This document shows, piece by piece, positions 33,917 to 42,595 of a DNA stretch of 64,000 nucleotides. The stretch is from assembly GCF_030295745.1 (NCBI RefSeq), contig NZ_AP027291.1:3906001-3970000 (forward strand), read 5' to 3'. A program made the translations under genes and the position numbers. The stretch's first letter is position 1, and the number at the start of each line of letters is the position of its first letter. The notes under the pieces were generated by a model. That model saw only the letters and a program-made list of their open reading frames with translations. It searched no databases and was not told the origin of the DNA. The DNA comes from Mycolicibacterium sp. TUM20985. Its GTDB lineage: Bacteria; Actinomycetota; Actinomycetes; Mycobacteriales; Mycobacteriaceae.

Positions 33917-34789
33917 CTAGCTCGCCGGTCTCGACTCATCCGGCTTGGAGGGTCGCAGGGCGCGCGTGAAGATCACGTTCACCCGTCGCATCGCGAAGCT
34001 GTACGGCAACCACGCGAAGCGCTTGAAGGCGTAGAGCGCGCGGATGTCGTGCGAGGTGTAGATGAGGAACCGATTGCGGGCCATTCCGCGAAGCATCTTG
34101 TCCGCCACCAACTCCGGGGTGACGGCGTGGCCACTGAACCGGTCCACCCACTTGCGCACCTGCGGGTGATCCCTGTCCACGCCGGCGATCTCCACCGAGT
34201 CGACCAGCGGTGTGCGCACGGCGCCCGGCACGACCACCGAAACTCCGATGCCGTGTCGGGCCAGGTCGAAGCGCAGCACCTCGCTGACGCCCAGCAGGCC
34301 GTACTTGCTCGCGCTGTACGCGGCGTGCCACGGCAGCGCCACCAGGCCGGCCGCCGACGCGACGTTGACGAGACTGCCGCCCCGGCCCGCGGCCACCATC
34401 GGCGGCACGAACGCCTCGATGACGTGGATGGGACCCATCAGGTTGATGGCGACCATCGATTCCCAGTGTCGGTGGCTCAAGTGGCTCACCGTGCCCCACG
34501 CCGACACGCCGGCGATGTTCATCACCACGTCCATGCTCGGGTGTGCGCTGTGGATGTCGGCGGCGAACGCCGCCACCTCGTCGTAGCTGGAGACGTCGAG
34601 GGTGCGGTGCGCCGAGACCACCGCGCCGAGCGCCCGGGCATCGGCGACCGTCTGGGCCAAGCCTTCGGCATTGCGGTCGGTGAGGAACAGTTCAGCGCCC
34701 TCGGCAGCCAGCTTCAGCGCCGTCGATCGCCCGATTCCGCTGGCGGCCCCCGTGAGGAAGCACCGCTTGCCCGCAAATCCCTGCGCCAT
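33917..34789 (-). CDS. Short-chain dehydrogenase/reductase (Rv3057c-like)
   Basis: A 290-residue Rossmann oxidoreductase. The cofactor loop is TGAASGIGRS, the structural motif is NIAGVSAWG, the catalytic Ser is in NVASAAGLVAL and the Tyr-Lys pair is in YSASKYG. The ATG at 34789 (MAQGFAGKRCFLTG) fits the family start. The C-terminal extension after residue 250 is basic and hydrophobic (RALYAFKRFAWLPYSFAMRR), suggesting membrane association. It lies 20 bp downstream of a TetR gene on the same strand, as in M. tuberculosis. Confidence 0.92.
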   Translation of the reverse strand: MAQGFAGKRCFLTGAASGIGRSTALKLAAEGAELFLTDRNAEGLAQTVADARALGAVVSAHRTLDVSSYDEVAAFAADIHSAHPSMDVVMNIAGVSAWGTVSHLSHRHWESMVAINLMGPIHVIEAFVPPMVAAGRGGSLVNVASAAGLVALPWHAAYSASKYGLLGVSEVLRFDLARHGIGVSVVVPGAVRTPLVDSVEIAGVDRDHPQVRKWVDRFSGHAVTPELVADKMLRGMARNRFLIYTSHDIRALYAFKRFAWLPYSFAMRRVNVIFTRALRPSKPDESRPAS

Positions 34790-34809
34790 GTTCGCGACCT
34801 TAGTACCGC

Positions 34810-35445
34810 TCAACTCGGGGCCAAGCTCCCGCCACCCCACAGCGCGTTCAGCCAGAGCCGCTCGAGCACCTCGAGGGCCCGGCCGGGGTCGGAGCCCCGT
34901 CCGACGAAACCGGAGTCGTGCGACAGGGTCATCGCCGACGTCGCCGTCAGCATGCGCACGAGTGCCGTCAGGTCGTCGGTGATGGGTCGCGCCCCCGCGT
35001 CCTGCTTGATGAGGCCGACGATCTTCTCGATGACGCCGTCCTCGAAGTCGTTCATGATCTCGCGGATCTGGGCGTCGGTGTTCTGAGCGAGCGTGCAGGC
35101 CCGCATGATGGGGTCATTGCTCGCGAAGACCGCCGCCGCGCTGCCCACCATGCGCTTGGCGAACTCCGAGGGCGTCTCGTCCGGCTCACGCGGCGCGAAG
35201 TCGTGGGTGAGCTTGTCGAGTTCCTCCATCACGTCCGCGACGATCACTGCGAGCACCGCGTATTTCGAGTCGAAGTAGAAGTAGAAGCCCGAACGCGCGA
35301 CTCCCGCGCGCTCGCTGATACTGCTGACCGACAGGTCCGAGAAGGCCTTGAACTCGAGCAACTCGCGAACGGCGCCCAGGATCGCCTCACGCTGGAGGTC
35401 ACCGCGGCTGCGGCGGACCTCGCGGGGAACCGATTCGGCGCTCAT
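34810..35445 (-). CDS. TetR-family regulator (Rv3058c-like)
   Basis: A 211-residue repressor with the HTH LREAILGAV-like helix then LSVSSISERAGVARSGFYFYFDSKYAVL (residues about 20-60). The ATG at 35445 begins MSAESVPREVRRSRGD. Earlier in-frame codons run across the operator palindrome at 35484. It diverges from cyp136 and precedes the SDR gene. It probably controls both via that palindrome. Confidence 0.9.
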   Translation of the reverse strand: MSAESVPREVRRSRGDLQREAILGAVRELLEFKAFSDLSVSSISERAGVARSGFYFYFDSKYAVLAVIVADVMEELDKLTHDFAPREPDETPSEFAKRMVGSAAAVFASNDPIMRACTLAQNTDAQIREIMNDFEDGVIEKIVGLIKQDAGARPITDDLTALVRMLTATSAMTLSHDSGFVGRGSDPGRALEVLERLWLNALWGGGSLAPS

Positions 35446-35483
35446 GACGGACAACCTTCGCACTGCCGCCATGCCAGAGCAAA

Positions 35484-35501
35484 ACTTGACATGCGTCAAG
35501 T
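35484..35501. promoter_or_regulatory. Palindromic operator ACTTGAC-N4-GTCAAGT before cyp136
   Basis: Perfect 7-bp arms around ATGC, overlapping a TTGACA -35-like hexamer (35486-35491), 39 bp from the TetR start and 66 bp from cyp136. Binding here would block both promoters. Confidence 0.65.
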
Positions 35502-35566
35502 GTGACCTACAGGATGGGCGCATCGAGTGAGATCGACCACACCCGTCCTCGGCCCAGGAGCTTGTC

Positions 35567-37048
35567 ATGGCGACCATCAGTACCCCGGACTATTTGCTCG
35601 ACCAAGCGAAGCGGCGGTTTACGCCGTCCATCAACAACTTCCCTTGCTTGGGCACCCTGGAGCGCAAACTGCTGCGCACCGAGTTCAAGCGGACCCTCCT
35701 GGCCGAACCGCCCGCGGGCAGCGGCCTCAAACCGGTGATGGGTGACGCTGGCCTGCCGGTCCTCGGCCACATGGTCGAGATGTTCCGCGGCGGCCCGGAT
35801 TACCTCATGCACCTGTACCGCACCAAGGGCCAGGTCTACTACGCCGACTCCCCCGTGCTGCCCGCGGTGACGGCACTGGGACCCGATGCCGCACAAGCGA
35901 TCTACTCCAACCGCAACAAGGACTTCTCGCAGGAGGGGTGGATTCCCGTCATCGGGCCATTCTTCCACCGCGGCCTGATGCTCCTGGACTTCGACGAACA
36001 CATGTTCCACCGCCGGATCATGCAGGAGGCGTTCGTTCGCACGCGCCTGGTCGGCTATACCGAGCAGGTCGACACGGTGGTCTCGAAGGTGATTGCGAGC
36101 GACTGGGTCGCCGACGATCCGCGCTTCCTGCTGTACCCAGCGATGAAGCAGATGACCCTCGACATTGCCTCGATGGTGTTCATGGGCCATGAACCGGGCA
36201 CCGACCACGAACTGGTGACCAAGGTCAACAACGCCTTCACCACGACGGTCCGCGCCGGGAACGCGATCATTCGCAACGGCGTGCCGCCCTTCACGTGGTG
36301 GCGTGGTCTGCAGGCCAGGAAGCTGCTGGAGACCTACTTCGAGGCACGCGTGCAGGAGCGTCGCGGAGCGGAGGGTTCGGACCTGCTGACGGTGCTCTGC
36401 CAGACCGAGGACGACGACGGCAACAAGTTCTCCGACGCCGACATCGTGAACCACATGATCTTCCTGATGATGGCGGCGCATGACACGTCCACGTCGACGG
36501 CCACCACGATGGCGTACTTCCTGGCCCAGAACCCCGAGTGGCAGGACCGCTGCCGCGATGAATCTGACCGTCTCGGTGACGGGCCCGTCGACATCGAGTC
36601 GTTGGAGAAGCTCGAATCCCTCGACCTCGTCATGAACGAGTCGCTCCGACTGGTCACTCCCGTCCAATGGGCGATGCGGCGCGCCGTCCGCGACACCGAT
36701 CTGTTGGGGTATCACATTCCCAAGGGCACCAACGTGATTGCCTACCCCGGCCTCAATCACCGGTTGCCCGAGTTCTGGACCGATCCGATGAAGTTCGACC
36801 CCGACCGGTTCGCCGAACCGCGCAGCGAGCACAAGAAGCACCGCTACGCCTTCACACCCTTCGGCGGCGGTTCGCACAAGTGCATCGGCATGATGTTCGG
36901 CCAGCTCGAGGTGAAGGTGATCATGCACCGGCTGCTCCGCAAGTACCGGCTGGAACTCGCCCATCCCGGCCGTGAGCAGAAGTGGGACTACGGCGGCATG
37001 CCCGTGCCGATGGACGGAATGCCAATCATCCTGCGCCCGCTGCGCTGA
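35567..37048 (+). CDS. cyp136: Cytochrome P450 CYP136
   Basis: A 493-residue P450 monooxygenase strongly resembling remembered M. tuberculosis CYP136 (Rv3059). The oxygen-activation motif is AAHDTSTST in the I helix, the ExxR motif is NESLRL, and the heme-thiolate loop is FGGGSHKCIG. The N-terminus (YLLDQAKRRFTPSINNFPCLG) is the CYP136-specific extension. The substrate is not established; a lipid, sterol or terpenoid is likely for this clan. Its 3' end overlaps the convergent LeuA-domain gene by 23 bp. Confidence 0.95.
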   Translation: MATISTPDYLLDQAKRRFTPSINNFPCLGTLERKLLRTEFKRTLLAEPPAGSGLKPVMGDAGLPVLGHMVEMFRGGPDYLMHLYRTKGQVYYADSPVLPAVTALGPDAAQAIYSNRNKDFSQEGWIPVIGPFFHRGLMLLDFDEHMFHRRIMQEAFVRTRLVGYTEQVDTVVSKVIASDWVADDPRFLLYPAMKQMTLDIASMVFMGHEPGTDHELVTKVNNAFTTTVRAGNAIIRNGVPPFTWWRGLQARKLLETYFEARVQERRGAEGSDLLTVLCQTEDDDGNKFSDADIVNHMIFLMMAAHDTSTSTATTMAYFLAQNPEWQDRCRDESDRLGDGPVDIESLEKLESLDLVMNESLRLVTPVQWAMRRAVRDTDLLGYHIPKGTNVIAYPGLNHRLPEFWTDPMKFDPDRFAEPRSEHKKHRYAFTPFGGGSHKCIGMMFGQLEVKVIMHRLLRKYRLELAHPGREQKWDYGGMPVPMDGMPIILRPLR

Positions 37049-37553
37049 TCGCCTGGGTCAGGCGGTTCGCACAGGCCACCACCGCCTGCAACGCAGACTG
37101 CACCGGGTCCGTCGAGAGGCCCATCGCCCACTCGTCGTACACACCGTCGGTGCCCCGGATGAACGTCGCCGTGCCGCCGTCGGCGGTGCGCTGGTGGAAC
37201 GCCCGTATCTCGACGGCGATGCCGAGCTCGTGAAGCATCGAGGTCAGGGCGGCGACCGGTCCGCTCGCCGCGACCCTGGACGTGCCGATGCGGTCACCGA
37301 CGGCGACCGTGGCCTGGTAGTTCCGCGCCTGGGGTCCCCATCGGGTAGCGGGCCGCTCGGCATCCAAGCATTGCCAGTGCCGAACGCGCAGTGGTCCAGA
37401 CGTCGGCGCATACCGGTCTATGAAGGCGTCGTCGGACATCGTCGCGGCATCGTCACGAAGAGCGCGCGGGAGAGGCCTATCGAACCGCGCTGCAAAGGAC
37501 GTGAAGTAGGGGTCCGCGCTGATGGCGGGGGGTGTCGAAGTGGAGGAGAGCAC
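37026..37553 (-). CDS. Stand-alone LeuA (2-isopropylmalate synthase) regulatory-domain protein
   Basis: A 175-residue protein resembling only the C-terminal allosteric domain of LeuA: VAASGPVAALTSMLHELGIAVEI, then FIRGTDGVYDEWAMGLSTDPVQSALQAVVACANRL. There is no catalytic TIM barrel. The N-terminal 60 residues (FARRFDRPLPR-type) are specific to this mycobacterial subfamily. Start GTG 37553 is inferred; in-frame coding potential continues upstream through a hairpin to ATG 37715. Free-standing domains like this could sense leucine or modulate full-length LeuA, but no function is established. Confidence 0.75.
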   Translation of the reverse strand: MLSSTSTPPAISADPYFTSFAARFDRPLPRALRDDAATMSDDAFIDRYAPTSGPLRVRHWQCLDAERPATRWGPQARNYQATVAVGDRIGTSRVAASGPVAALTSMLHELGIAVEIRAFHQRTADGGTATFIRGTDGVYDEWAMGLSTDPVQSALQAVVACANRLTQAISAAGAG

Positions 37554-37597
37554 GTGTCGGTCTTCTCGTGTCGAGGGAATCGACCGACGGCGCAACG

Positions 37598-37638
37598 CCC
37601 ACAGCGAGGGGTCGGTCTGGGTCAGACCCCGCTGTGGG
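37598..37638 (-). promoter_or_regulatory. Leader hairpin before the LeuA-domain gene
   Basis: CCCACAGCGAGGGGTC pairs with GACCCCGCTGTGGG, one bulged base, 11-base loop, 45 bp upstream of GTG 37553. No U-run follows on the transcript strand. It might be an attenuator or anti-terminator element. It also lies inside an in-frame upstream extension, so it could be coding. Confidence 0.45.
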
Positions 37639-37786
37639 TCGTTACTACGAGACGCTTCGGCACGACGGTCACAGTAGTCGCTTGTCGAATGCACGTGCAA
37701 GAAGGATTCGATCATGAAATCGTCGATCGTGTTAGGGTGAATAGATTGGAATGCAGTTTCGGTCAATCCATCAAGCGAGGTGTCCC

Positions 37787-38173
37787 ATGGCCCACCCCAC
37801 CCCCTACAAAGCCGGGGAGCCGCTGTATGAGATCAAGGCCAATCTGTTCAAGGCGCTAGCGCATCCGGCGCGGATCAGGACGCTGGAGATCCTGTCTGCC
37901 AGTCAGGGCCGTCCGACGCCGGTCAGCGAGATCCTGGTGGCCACGGCCATCGAGCCGACCCTGCTGTCGCAGCATCTGGCCGTGCTCAAACGCCACCACG
38001 TGGTGCGCAGTCAGCGGGTGGCCAACGCCGTGTACTACGAGCTCGCCCACCCCAAGATCTCTGAACTGCTGTCGATCGCGCGCACCTTCCTGGCCGACAA
38101 CCTTCAGGTCAGGAGCGAACAGTACGATGCCCTCAATGCGCTTCCGCCCCTTGGGCGTTCCGATGATGGATAG
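37787..38173 (+). CDS. ArsR-family HTH regulator without cysteines
   Basis: A 128-residue winged-helix regulator: ANLFKALAHPARIRTLEIL, recognition helix IEPTLLSQHLAVLKRHHVV and wing SQRVANAVYYELAH. It contains no cysteine, so it cannot be a thiolate metal sensor or persulfide sensor of the classical ArsR type. The start ATG 37787 has GAGG upstream. A GATTG...CAATC inverted repeat (about 37745-37769) lies before the gene as a candidate operator. It precedes a SulP transporter gene by 23 bp and probably regulates it. Confidence 0.9.
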   Translation: MAHPTPYKAGEPLYEIKANLFKALAHPARIRTLEILSASQGRPTPVSEILVATAIEPTLLSQHLAVLKRHHVVRSQRVANAVYYELAHPKISELLSIARTFLADNLQVRSEQYDALNALPPLGRSDDG

Positions 38174-38196
38174 CTCCTGATGATGTCGGGTGTTCC

Positions 38197-39876
38197 GTGA
38201 TCGTTGGCGCCGCCCGCGCGCTGACACGACTTCTTCCACACCGTTCGGACTATGCCGAGCTCCCCCGCTCGTGGCGCCGCGACGTCATCGCAGGCGCCAC
38301 CGTCGGCGTGGTTGCGCTGCCACTGGCGCTGGCGTTCGGCATCAGCTCGGGGGTAGGTGCCGCCGCCGGCCTCATCACAGCCGTGGTAGCCGGGTTGGTG
38401 GCCGCAGTCTTCGGGGGTTCGAACGTCCAGGTGTCGGGTCCGACGGGAGCGATGGCGGTGGTGCTGGCGCCCATCGTCGGCCAGTACGGCCTCGGCAGCA
38501 TCGCCTTGGTCACCGTGCTGGCCGGGTTGTTGGTCATCGCCGCGGGAATTACCGGACTCGGACGGGCGGTGACCTTCATCCCGTGGCCGGTGATCGAGGG
38601 CTTTACTCTCGGCATCGCCGTCATCATCTTCCTGCAGCAGGTGCCGTCGGCGTTGGGAAGCGTTGCGCCGCAAGGGCGCAACGCTCCTTCCGGGGCCTGG
38701 TACGTCATCAACCACGTCGACTGGGCCACCGCGGGCACCACCCTGGCGGTGGCAGCAATGGTCGCCGCCCTGATGATCGGCCTGCCCCGGTTGCACCGCG
38801 CGATTCCGGAGTCGTTGGCCGGCGTCCTCGCCGCCACCATGCTGGTGGTTCTGGCGCACCTGCCCGTCGCCCGGATCGGCGAGCTGCCGTCCCACTTGCC
38901 GACACCGGTGTTGCCTGCTGCCGATCTGGGCGCCTCGAAGGCCCTCCTGGGTGCGGCCCTGGCGATCGCCGCACTTGCGGGCATCGAGTCCTTGCTGTCG
39001 GCGCGCGTCGCCGCCACCATGGCGCCCACCGGCCCATACGACCCCAACCGCGAACTCGTCGGTCAGGGCTTGGCCTCTGTGGCGTCGGGGGTGTTCGGCG
39101 GCATGCCCGCGACGGGTGCGATCGCCCGTACCGCGGTGAATACCCGGTCCGGGGCGCGCACCAGGGTCTCCGCCATCGTGCACTCGATCCTGCTGCTCGG
39201 CATCGTGTACTTCGCGACGGGCCCAGTGTCGGCGATCCCGCTGTGCGCATTGTCGGCCGTACTCATGGTGACGTCGCTGCGGATGATCTCGCCGAAGACG
39301 GTGTCGAGGATCTTGCGCTCCACCCGGTCGGACGCCTTGACCTTCGTGCTCACCGCCGTGGTGACGGTGTGCTTCGACCTCATCGATGCGGTCCAGATCG
39401 GCATCGTGGTCGCCGCGCTGTTCACGTTGCGTTCGGTGGCTCGCCGCAGCAGCGTCACCCGGGAGGAGCTACCCGGTCCGCGTCAGGACGGCGACGAGCG
39501 GATCGCGCTCCTTCGCCTCGACGGAGCGATGTTCTTCGCCGTGGCGGAACGGATCTCGAACACGATCACCGATGCCGACCGGCCCGAGGTGTCGGTGGTC
39601 ATCATCCGCATGTCCGCCCTGGGGATGCTGGACGCCACCGGTGCGCACACCCTGGGGCAGATCGCCGGGGAGCTCGAGTCGCGCGGGATCACCGTCATCA
39701 TCAAGGGCGTCCGGGCCGAGCACATGGACTTGCTGACCAACGTCGGCGTCCTCGATTCCCTCCGGCACGAGAACCACCTCATCGACGACCTCGACGAGGC
39801 GATCGCGCATGCGCGCCTGCACGCCCGTCAGCGCGTCCAGTCGGCACCGCGGGACGAGGGTCTCGGCGTCCCCTAG
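38197..39876 (+). CDS. SulP-family anion transporter with STAS domain
   Basis: A 559-residue membrane protein. The SulP membrane domain (residues 25-410) includes AGATVGVVALPLALAFGISSG and GSNVQVSGPTGAMAVVLAPI. A cytoplasmic STAS domain follows (residues 435-545; VVIIRMSALGMLDATGAHTL). SulP proteins carry sulfate, bicarbonate or other anions; specificity is not readable here. The GTG start at 38197 is the best available. It probably forms a unit with the ArsR gene and the TSUP gene 13 bp downstream. Confidence 0.92.
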   Translation: MIVGAARALTRLLPHRSDYAELPRSWRRDVIAGATVGVVALPLALAFGISSGVGAAAGLITAVVAGLVAAVFGGSNVQVSGPTGAMAVVLAPIVGQYGLGSIALVTVLAGLLVIAAGITGLGRAVTFIPWPVIEGFTLGIAVIIFLQQVPSALGSVAPQGRNAPSGAWYVINHVDWATAGTTLAVAAMVAALMIGLPRLHRAIPESLAGVLAATMLVVLAHLPVARIGELPSHLPTPVLPAADLGASKALLGAALAIAALAGIESLLSARVAATMAPTGPYDPNRELVGQGLASVASGVFGGMPATGAIARTAVNTRSGARTRVSAIVHSILLLGIVYFATGPVSAIPLCALSAVLMVTSLRMISPKTVSRILRSTRSDALTFVLTAVVTVCFDLIDAVQIGIVVAALFTLRSVARRSSVTREELPGPRQDGDERIALLRLDGAMFFAVAERISNTITDADRPEVSVVIIRMSALGMLDATGAHTLGQIAGELESRGITVIIKGVRAEHMDLLTNVGVLDSLRHENHLIDDLDEAIAHARLHARQRVQSAPRDEGLGVP

Positions 39877-39889
39877 GCTTCCTGCCGAC

Positions 39890-40642
39890 ATGGATTGGTG
39901 GGATGCGGCGCTGCTATTCCTCGCCGGAATCGGCGGCGGCCTGGTGGGCAGCATCGCCGGACTGGCCTCCCTCACCACCTACCCCGCGCTGCTGCTGATC
40001 GGGCTGCCGCCGGTGGCGGCCAACGTGACGAACACCGTGGCACTGGTGTTCAACGGCATCGGATCGGTCTCGGCGTCGCTGCCCGAATTACGGGGCCAGC
40101 GCGCCGTTCTGACGCGCTTGGTACCGGCGGCCGTGGTGGGCGGCGCTGCGGGCGCAGCATTGTTGTTGTCGATCCCCGCCGAGGGATTCGAGAATGCCGT
40201 GCCGGTGCTCTTGGCGGTCGCGGCCGTGCTGATCGCCGTGCCCCGTGGACAGCGAGAGGTCGACGTTCCGCGTCGCAGAGGCTCGACAGTGCTGCAGGCC
40301 ACCGCGATCCTCGCGATCTGCATATACGGCGGCTTCTTCGGAGCTGCGGCCGGGGTGATGATGCTGGCCCTGTTCCTCCGCACGGGCAACGACTCCCTGG
40401 CCGACGCCAACGCCACCAAGAACGTGGTGCTCGGCGTGGCCAACGGCGTTGCGGCCGTGATCTTCATCGCCTTCGCGCCGATCCATTGGCCGGCCGTGGT
40501 CCCGCTTGGCATCGGTTGCCTACTGGGCTCGCGAATCGGCCCGGCGATCGTTCGGCGCGCGCCCGCCACCCCGCTGCGACTGATGATCGCCGCAGCGGGG
40601 TTGGCACTGGCCGTCAAACTCGGCGTCGACACCTACCTGTAG
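39890..40642 (+). CDS. TSUP-family (TauE/SafE) sulfite exporter-like permease
   Basis: A 250-residue membrane protein with about seven to eight hydrophobic segments and TauE/SafE motifs: GGGLVGSIAGLASLTTYPALL near the start and YGGFFGAAAGVMMLALFLRT in the second half. The ATG at 39890 is 13 bp past the SulP stop. The family moves sulfite, sulfonates or organic acids. Linkage with SulP hints at sulfur anion handling. It ends 8 bp from a convergent gene. Confidence 0.88.
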   Translation: MDWWDAALLFLAGIGGGLVGSIAGLASLTTYPALLLIGLPPVAANVTNTVALVFNGIGSVSASLPELRGQRAVLTRLVPAAVVGGAAGAALLLSIPAEGFENAVPVLLAVAAVLIAVPRGQREVDVPRRRGSTVLQATAILAICIYGGFFGAAAGVMMLALFLRTGNDSLADANATKNVVLGVANGVAAVIFIAFAPIHWPAVVPLGIGCLLGSRIGPAIVRRAPATPLRLMIAAAGLALAVKLGVDTYL

Positions 40643-40650
40643 CCGCCCCG

Positions 40651-41724
40651 CTACACGAACGGGTCGTCGCCCACGGTCACCCTCGTCCCCAGTTCGATGA
40701 GCGACATCGCCGACGCGTGCAGACGTTGACCCGCGTCCCAGCTCGCCTGCCCGGCCAGGTAACGCGACCAGGTGCCTTCGATGACGATGCCGAGCTTGAA
40801 GCAGGCCAGCGCCTTGAACCACTCCAACCGGGAGGTACGACGACCGCCCGCGGCCGTGTAGGCATCGAGCAGCTCACGGCGATCCGCGAGGCCGCCGAGA
40901 GCTGCGAGCTCCGAGCCGGCGTCGATGGTGTTGGGCTCGGTCGGCCAGCAGACCAACATCCAGCCCAGGTCCAGCAGCGGGTCACCGACGGTACACATCT
41001 CCCAGTCGATGAGAGCCGCCAGTTCGGGTCGGTCGCGGCGCAGCAGCACGTTGTTGAGATGCGCGTCGCCGTGCATGATGCCGGGCTCCCCGTCGTCGGG
41101 TCGATTGTCCTCGAGCCACGTCGCCAGTCGGCTCACCCCGGGCAGCGATCCCGGGTCGTAGGCCGGGTGCCGATAGCTCTCGAGCAGACCGATGAACTGC
41201 GGAACTTGGCGTCCGAGAAAGGATCCGGGCCGCCTGATCGCGGCGAGCGGACTTCCCTCCCACGCCACGTTCCCGAGCTGGGCCAGCCCGGCCGCGTAGG
41301 CAAGGCCGACGTCGTGCCTGGCACCCGCGTCGTCGACGTAGGCCTGCGCCATCTCGTTGCCGGGGTTGAAACCGTCGACCTCTTCCATCAGGTAGAACAC
41401 CACGCCGAGCACGTCGGGGTCCGCACATCCCGCGATGAATCCGGGATGCGGGACGGGTGTGTCGGCAAGTGTCCTCAAGACCGCGATCTCGCGCAGCATC
41501 GTCTTGTCACTCGTCGGCCGCGGATGCTCGGGTGGGCGGCGCAGCACCATCGGCCGGCCGTCGACGCGAAACCGCACCACGATGTTCTGGCTGCCGCCGG
41601 TCAGCGGCTCCACGTCGGTCACCTGCGAACCCAGACCGCTCTGCTGCAACCACTTTGCGAGAGCCCGCTGATCATCATCGGTCAGGGTGGGGCTGGCGGG
41701 CACGTCATCGGGCATGGCTGTCAT
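40651..41724 (-). CDS. Aminoglycoside phosphotransferase-fold kinase (phosphotransferase family)
   Basis: A 357-residue APH-fold protein with the Brenner catalytic loop MHGDAHLNNVLL and the metal-binding segment LIDWEMCTVGDPLLDLGW. The N-terminal lobe has GGSQNIVVRFRVDGRPMVLRRP. Proteins of this subgroup commonly lie near acyl-CoA dehydrogenase and SDR genes in mycobacteria and are thought to phosphorylate small alcohols or CoA-pathway intermediates, not antibiotics. ATG 41724 is chosen; ATG 41715 also fits. It lies 53 bp after the SDR gene on the same strand. Confidence 0.87.
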   Translation of the reverse strand: MTAMPDDVPASPTLTDDDQRALAKWLQQSGLGSQVTDVEPLTGGSQNIVVRFRVDGRPMVLRRPPEHPRPTSDKTMLREIAVLRTLADTPVPHPGFIAGCADPDVLGVVFYLMEEVDGFNPGNEMAQAYVDDAGARHDVGLAYAAGLAQLGNVAWEGSPLAAIRRPGSFLGRQVPQFIGLLESYRHPAYDPGSLPGVSRLATWLEDNRPDDGEPGIMHGDAHLNNVLLRRDRPELAALIDWEMCTVGDPLLDLGWMLVCWPTEPNTIDAGSELAALGGLADRRELLDAYTAAGGRRTSRLEWFKALACFKLGIVIEGTWSRYLAGQASWDAGQRLHASAMSLIELGTRVTVGDDPFV

Positions 41725-41776
41725 CGTCGCGTCCGCCACCGACCACCGCGTCGTGTTCAGCGTAAGTCGTTGCCGT

Positions 41777-42595
41777 TCAGTCGGTTCCAGGACCCATCGA
41801 GGCGGCACTGGCGGCCATCATGAGCCGGACCGCGTCGTTGCGAGGCAGCGATGTCAACATCTGCATGCCCGCCCGCATGGCCTCCCCAACCAGGCGCGTC
41901 GGCCCGTTGGCCAGGTTCTCGAACGCATCCGCGACCACTTCTCCGGCCGGGACGGCGTCCGCTGGTGGCACATCGTCGGTCGCGGTGCCGAGGTCGCGCT
42001 CCAAGCGCCGCAGGGCGGGGGTATCGGTCTTTCCGAGAATCAAGCCCAGAACGTCGACGCCCTTGTCGTGGAGTTCACCCCAGAGAGCTTCGGCGAAGAC
42101 CATGTCGAACGCCTTGGTGGCGCCGTAGACGACCATGTTCGGCGCACCGACGAAGCCTGCGCCCGAGCCGAACACGACGATGCCACCGCGGCCCCGCTCC
42201 ACCATCGGCGCACAGAAGTGGTGACACAGTTGCACCGGCGTGGTGCAGTTCCGTTGAATCATCGACTCCGCCGCCGCGACTGAGTTCGCCAGGAAGGGTC
42301 GGAAATCGGGGTCCGCGCCGGCACAGTAGACGAGCATCCCGACGTCGAGGTCGGCCGTGCCGTCGGCAATCGTCGCCGCGGCTCCGTCATCTGCGAGATC
42401 GACTGCCAGCGTTCGTGTTTCAACACCATGCCGGCCTTCGATACCCGCCGCGACCTCGTCGAGAAGGACTTGGCGACGGGCCACCAACACCACGTTGACG
42501 CCCCGTTCGGCCAGCCCTTCGGCGAAGGCGGACCCCACCCCGTCGGACGCGCCTGCCACGATCGCCCACGGTCCGTACTTCTCGGGGAAGTTCAT
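41777..42595 (-). CDS. Short-chain dehydrogenase/reductase
   Basis: A 272-residue SDR with the cofactor loop AGASDGVGSA, catalytic Ser in VFGSGAGFVG and Tyr-Lys in YGATKAFD. The ATG at 42595 overlaps the stop of the SnoaL-like gene as ATGA. It is the third gene of an ADH-SnoaL-SDR operon that should oxidise or reduce a small alcohol, steroid or aromatic intermediate; the substrate is unknown. Confidence 0.92.
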   Translation of the reverse strand: MNFPEKYGPWAIVAGASDGVGSAFAEGLAERGVNVVLVARRQVLLDEVAAGIEGRHGVETRTLAVDLADDGAAATIADGTADLDVGMLVYCAGADPDFRPFLANSVAAAESMIQRNCTTPVQLCHHFCAPMVERGRGGIVVFGSGAGFVGAPNMVVYGATKAFDMVFAEALWGELHDKGVDVLGLILGKTDTPALRRLERDLGTATDDVPPADAVPAGEVVADAFENLANGPTRLVGEAMRAGMQMLTSLPRNDAVRLMMAASAASMGPGTD

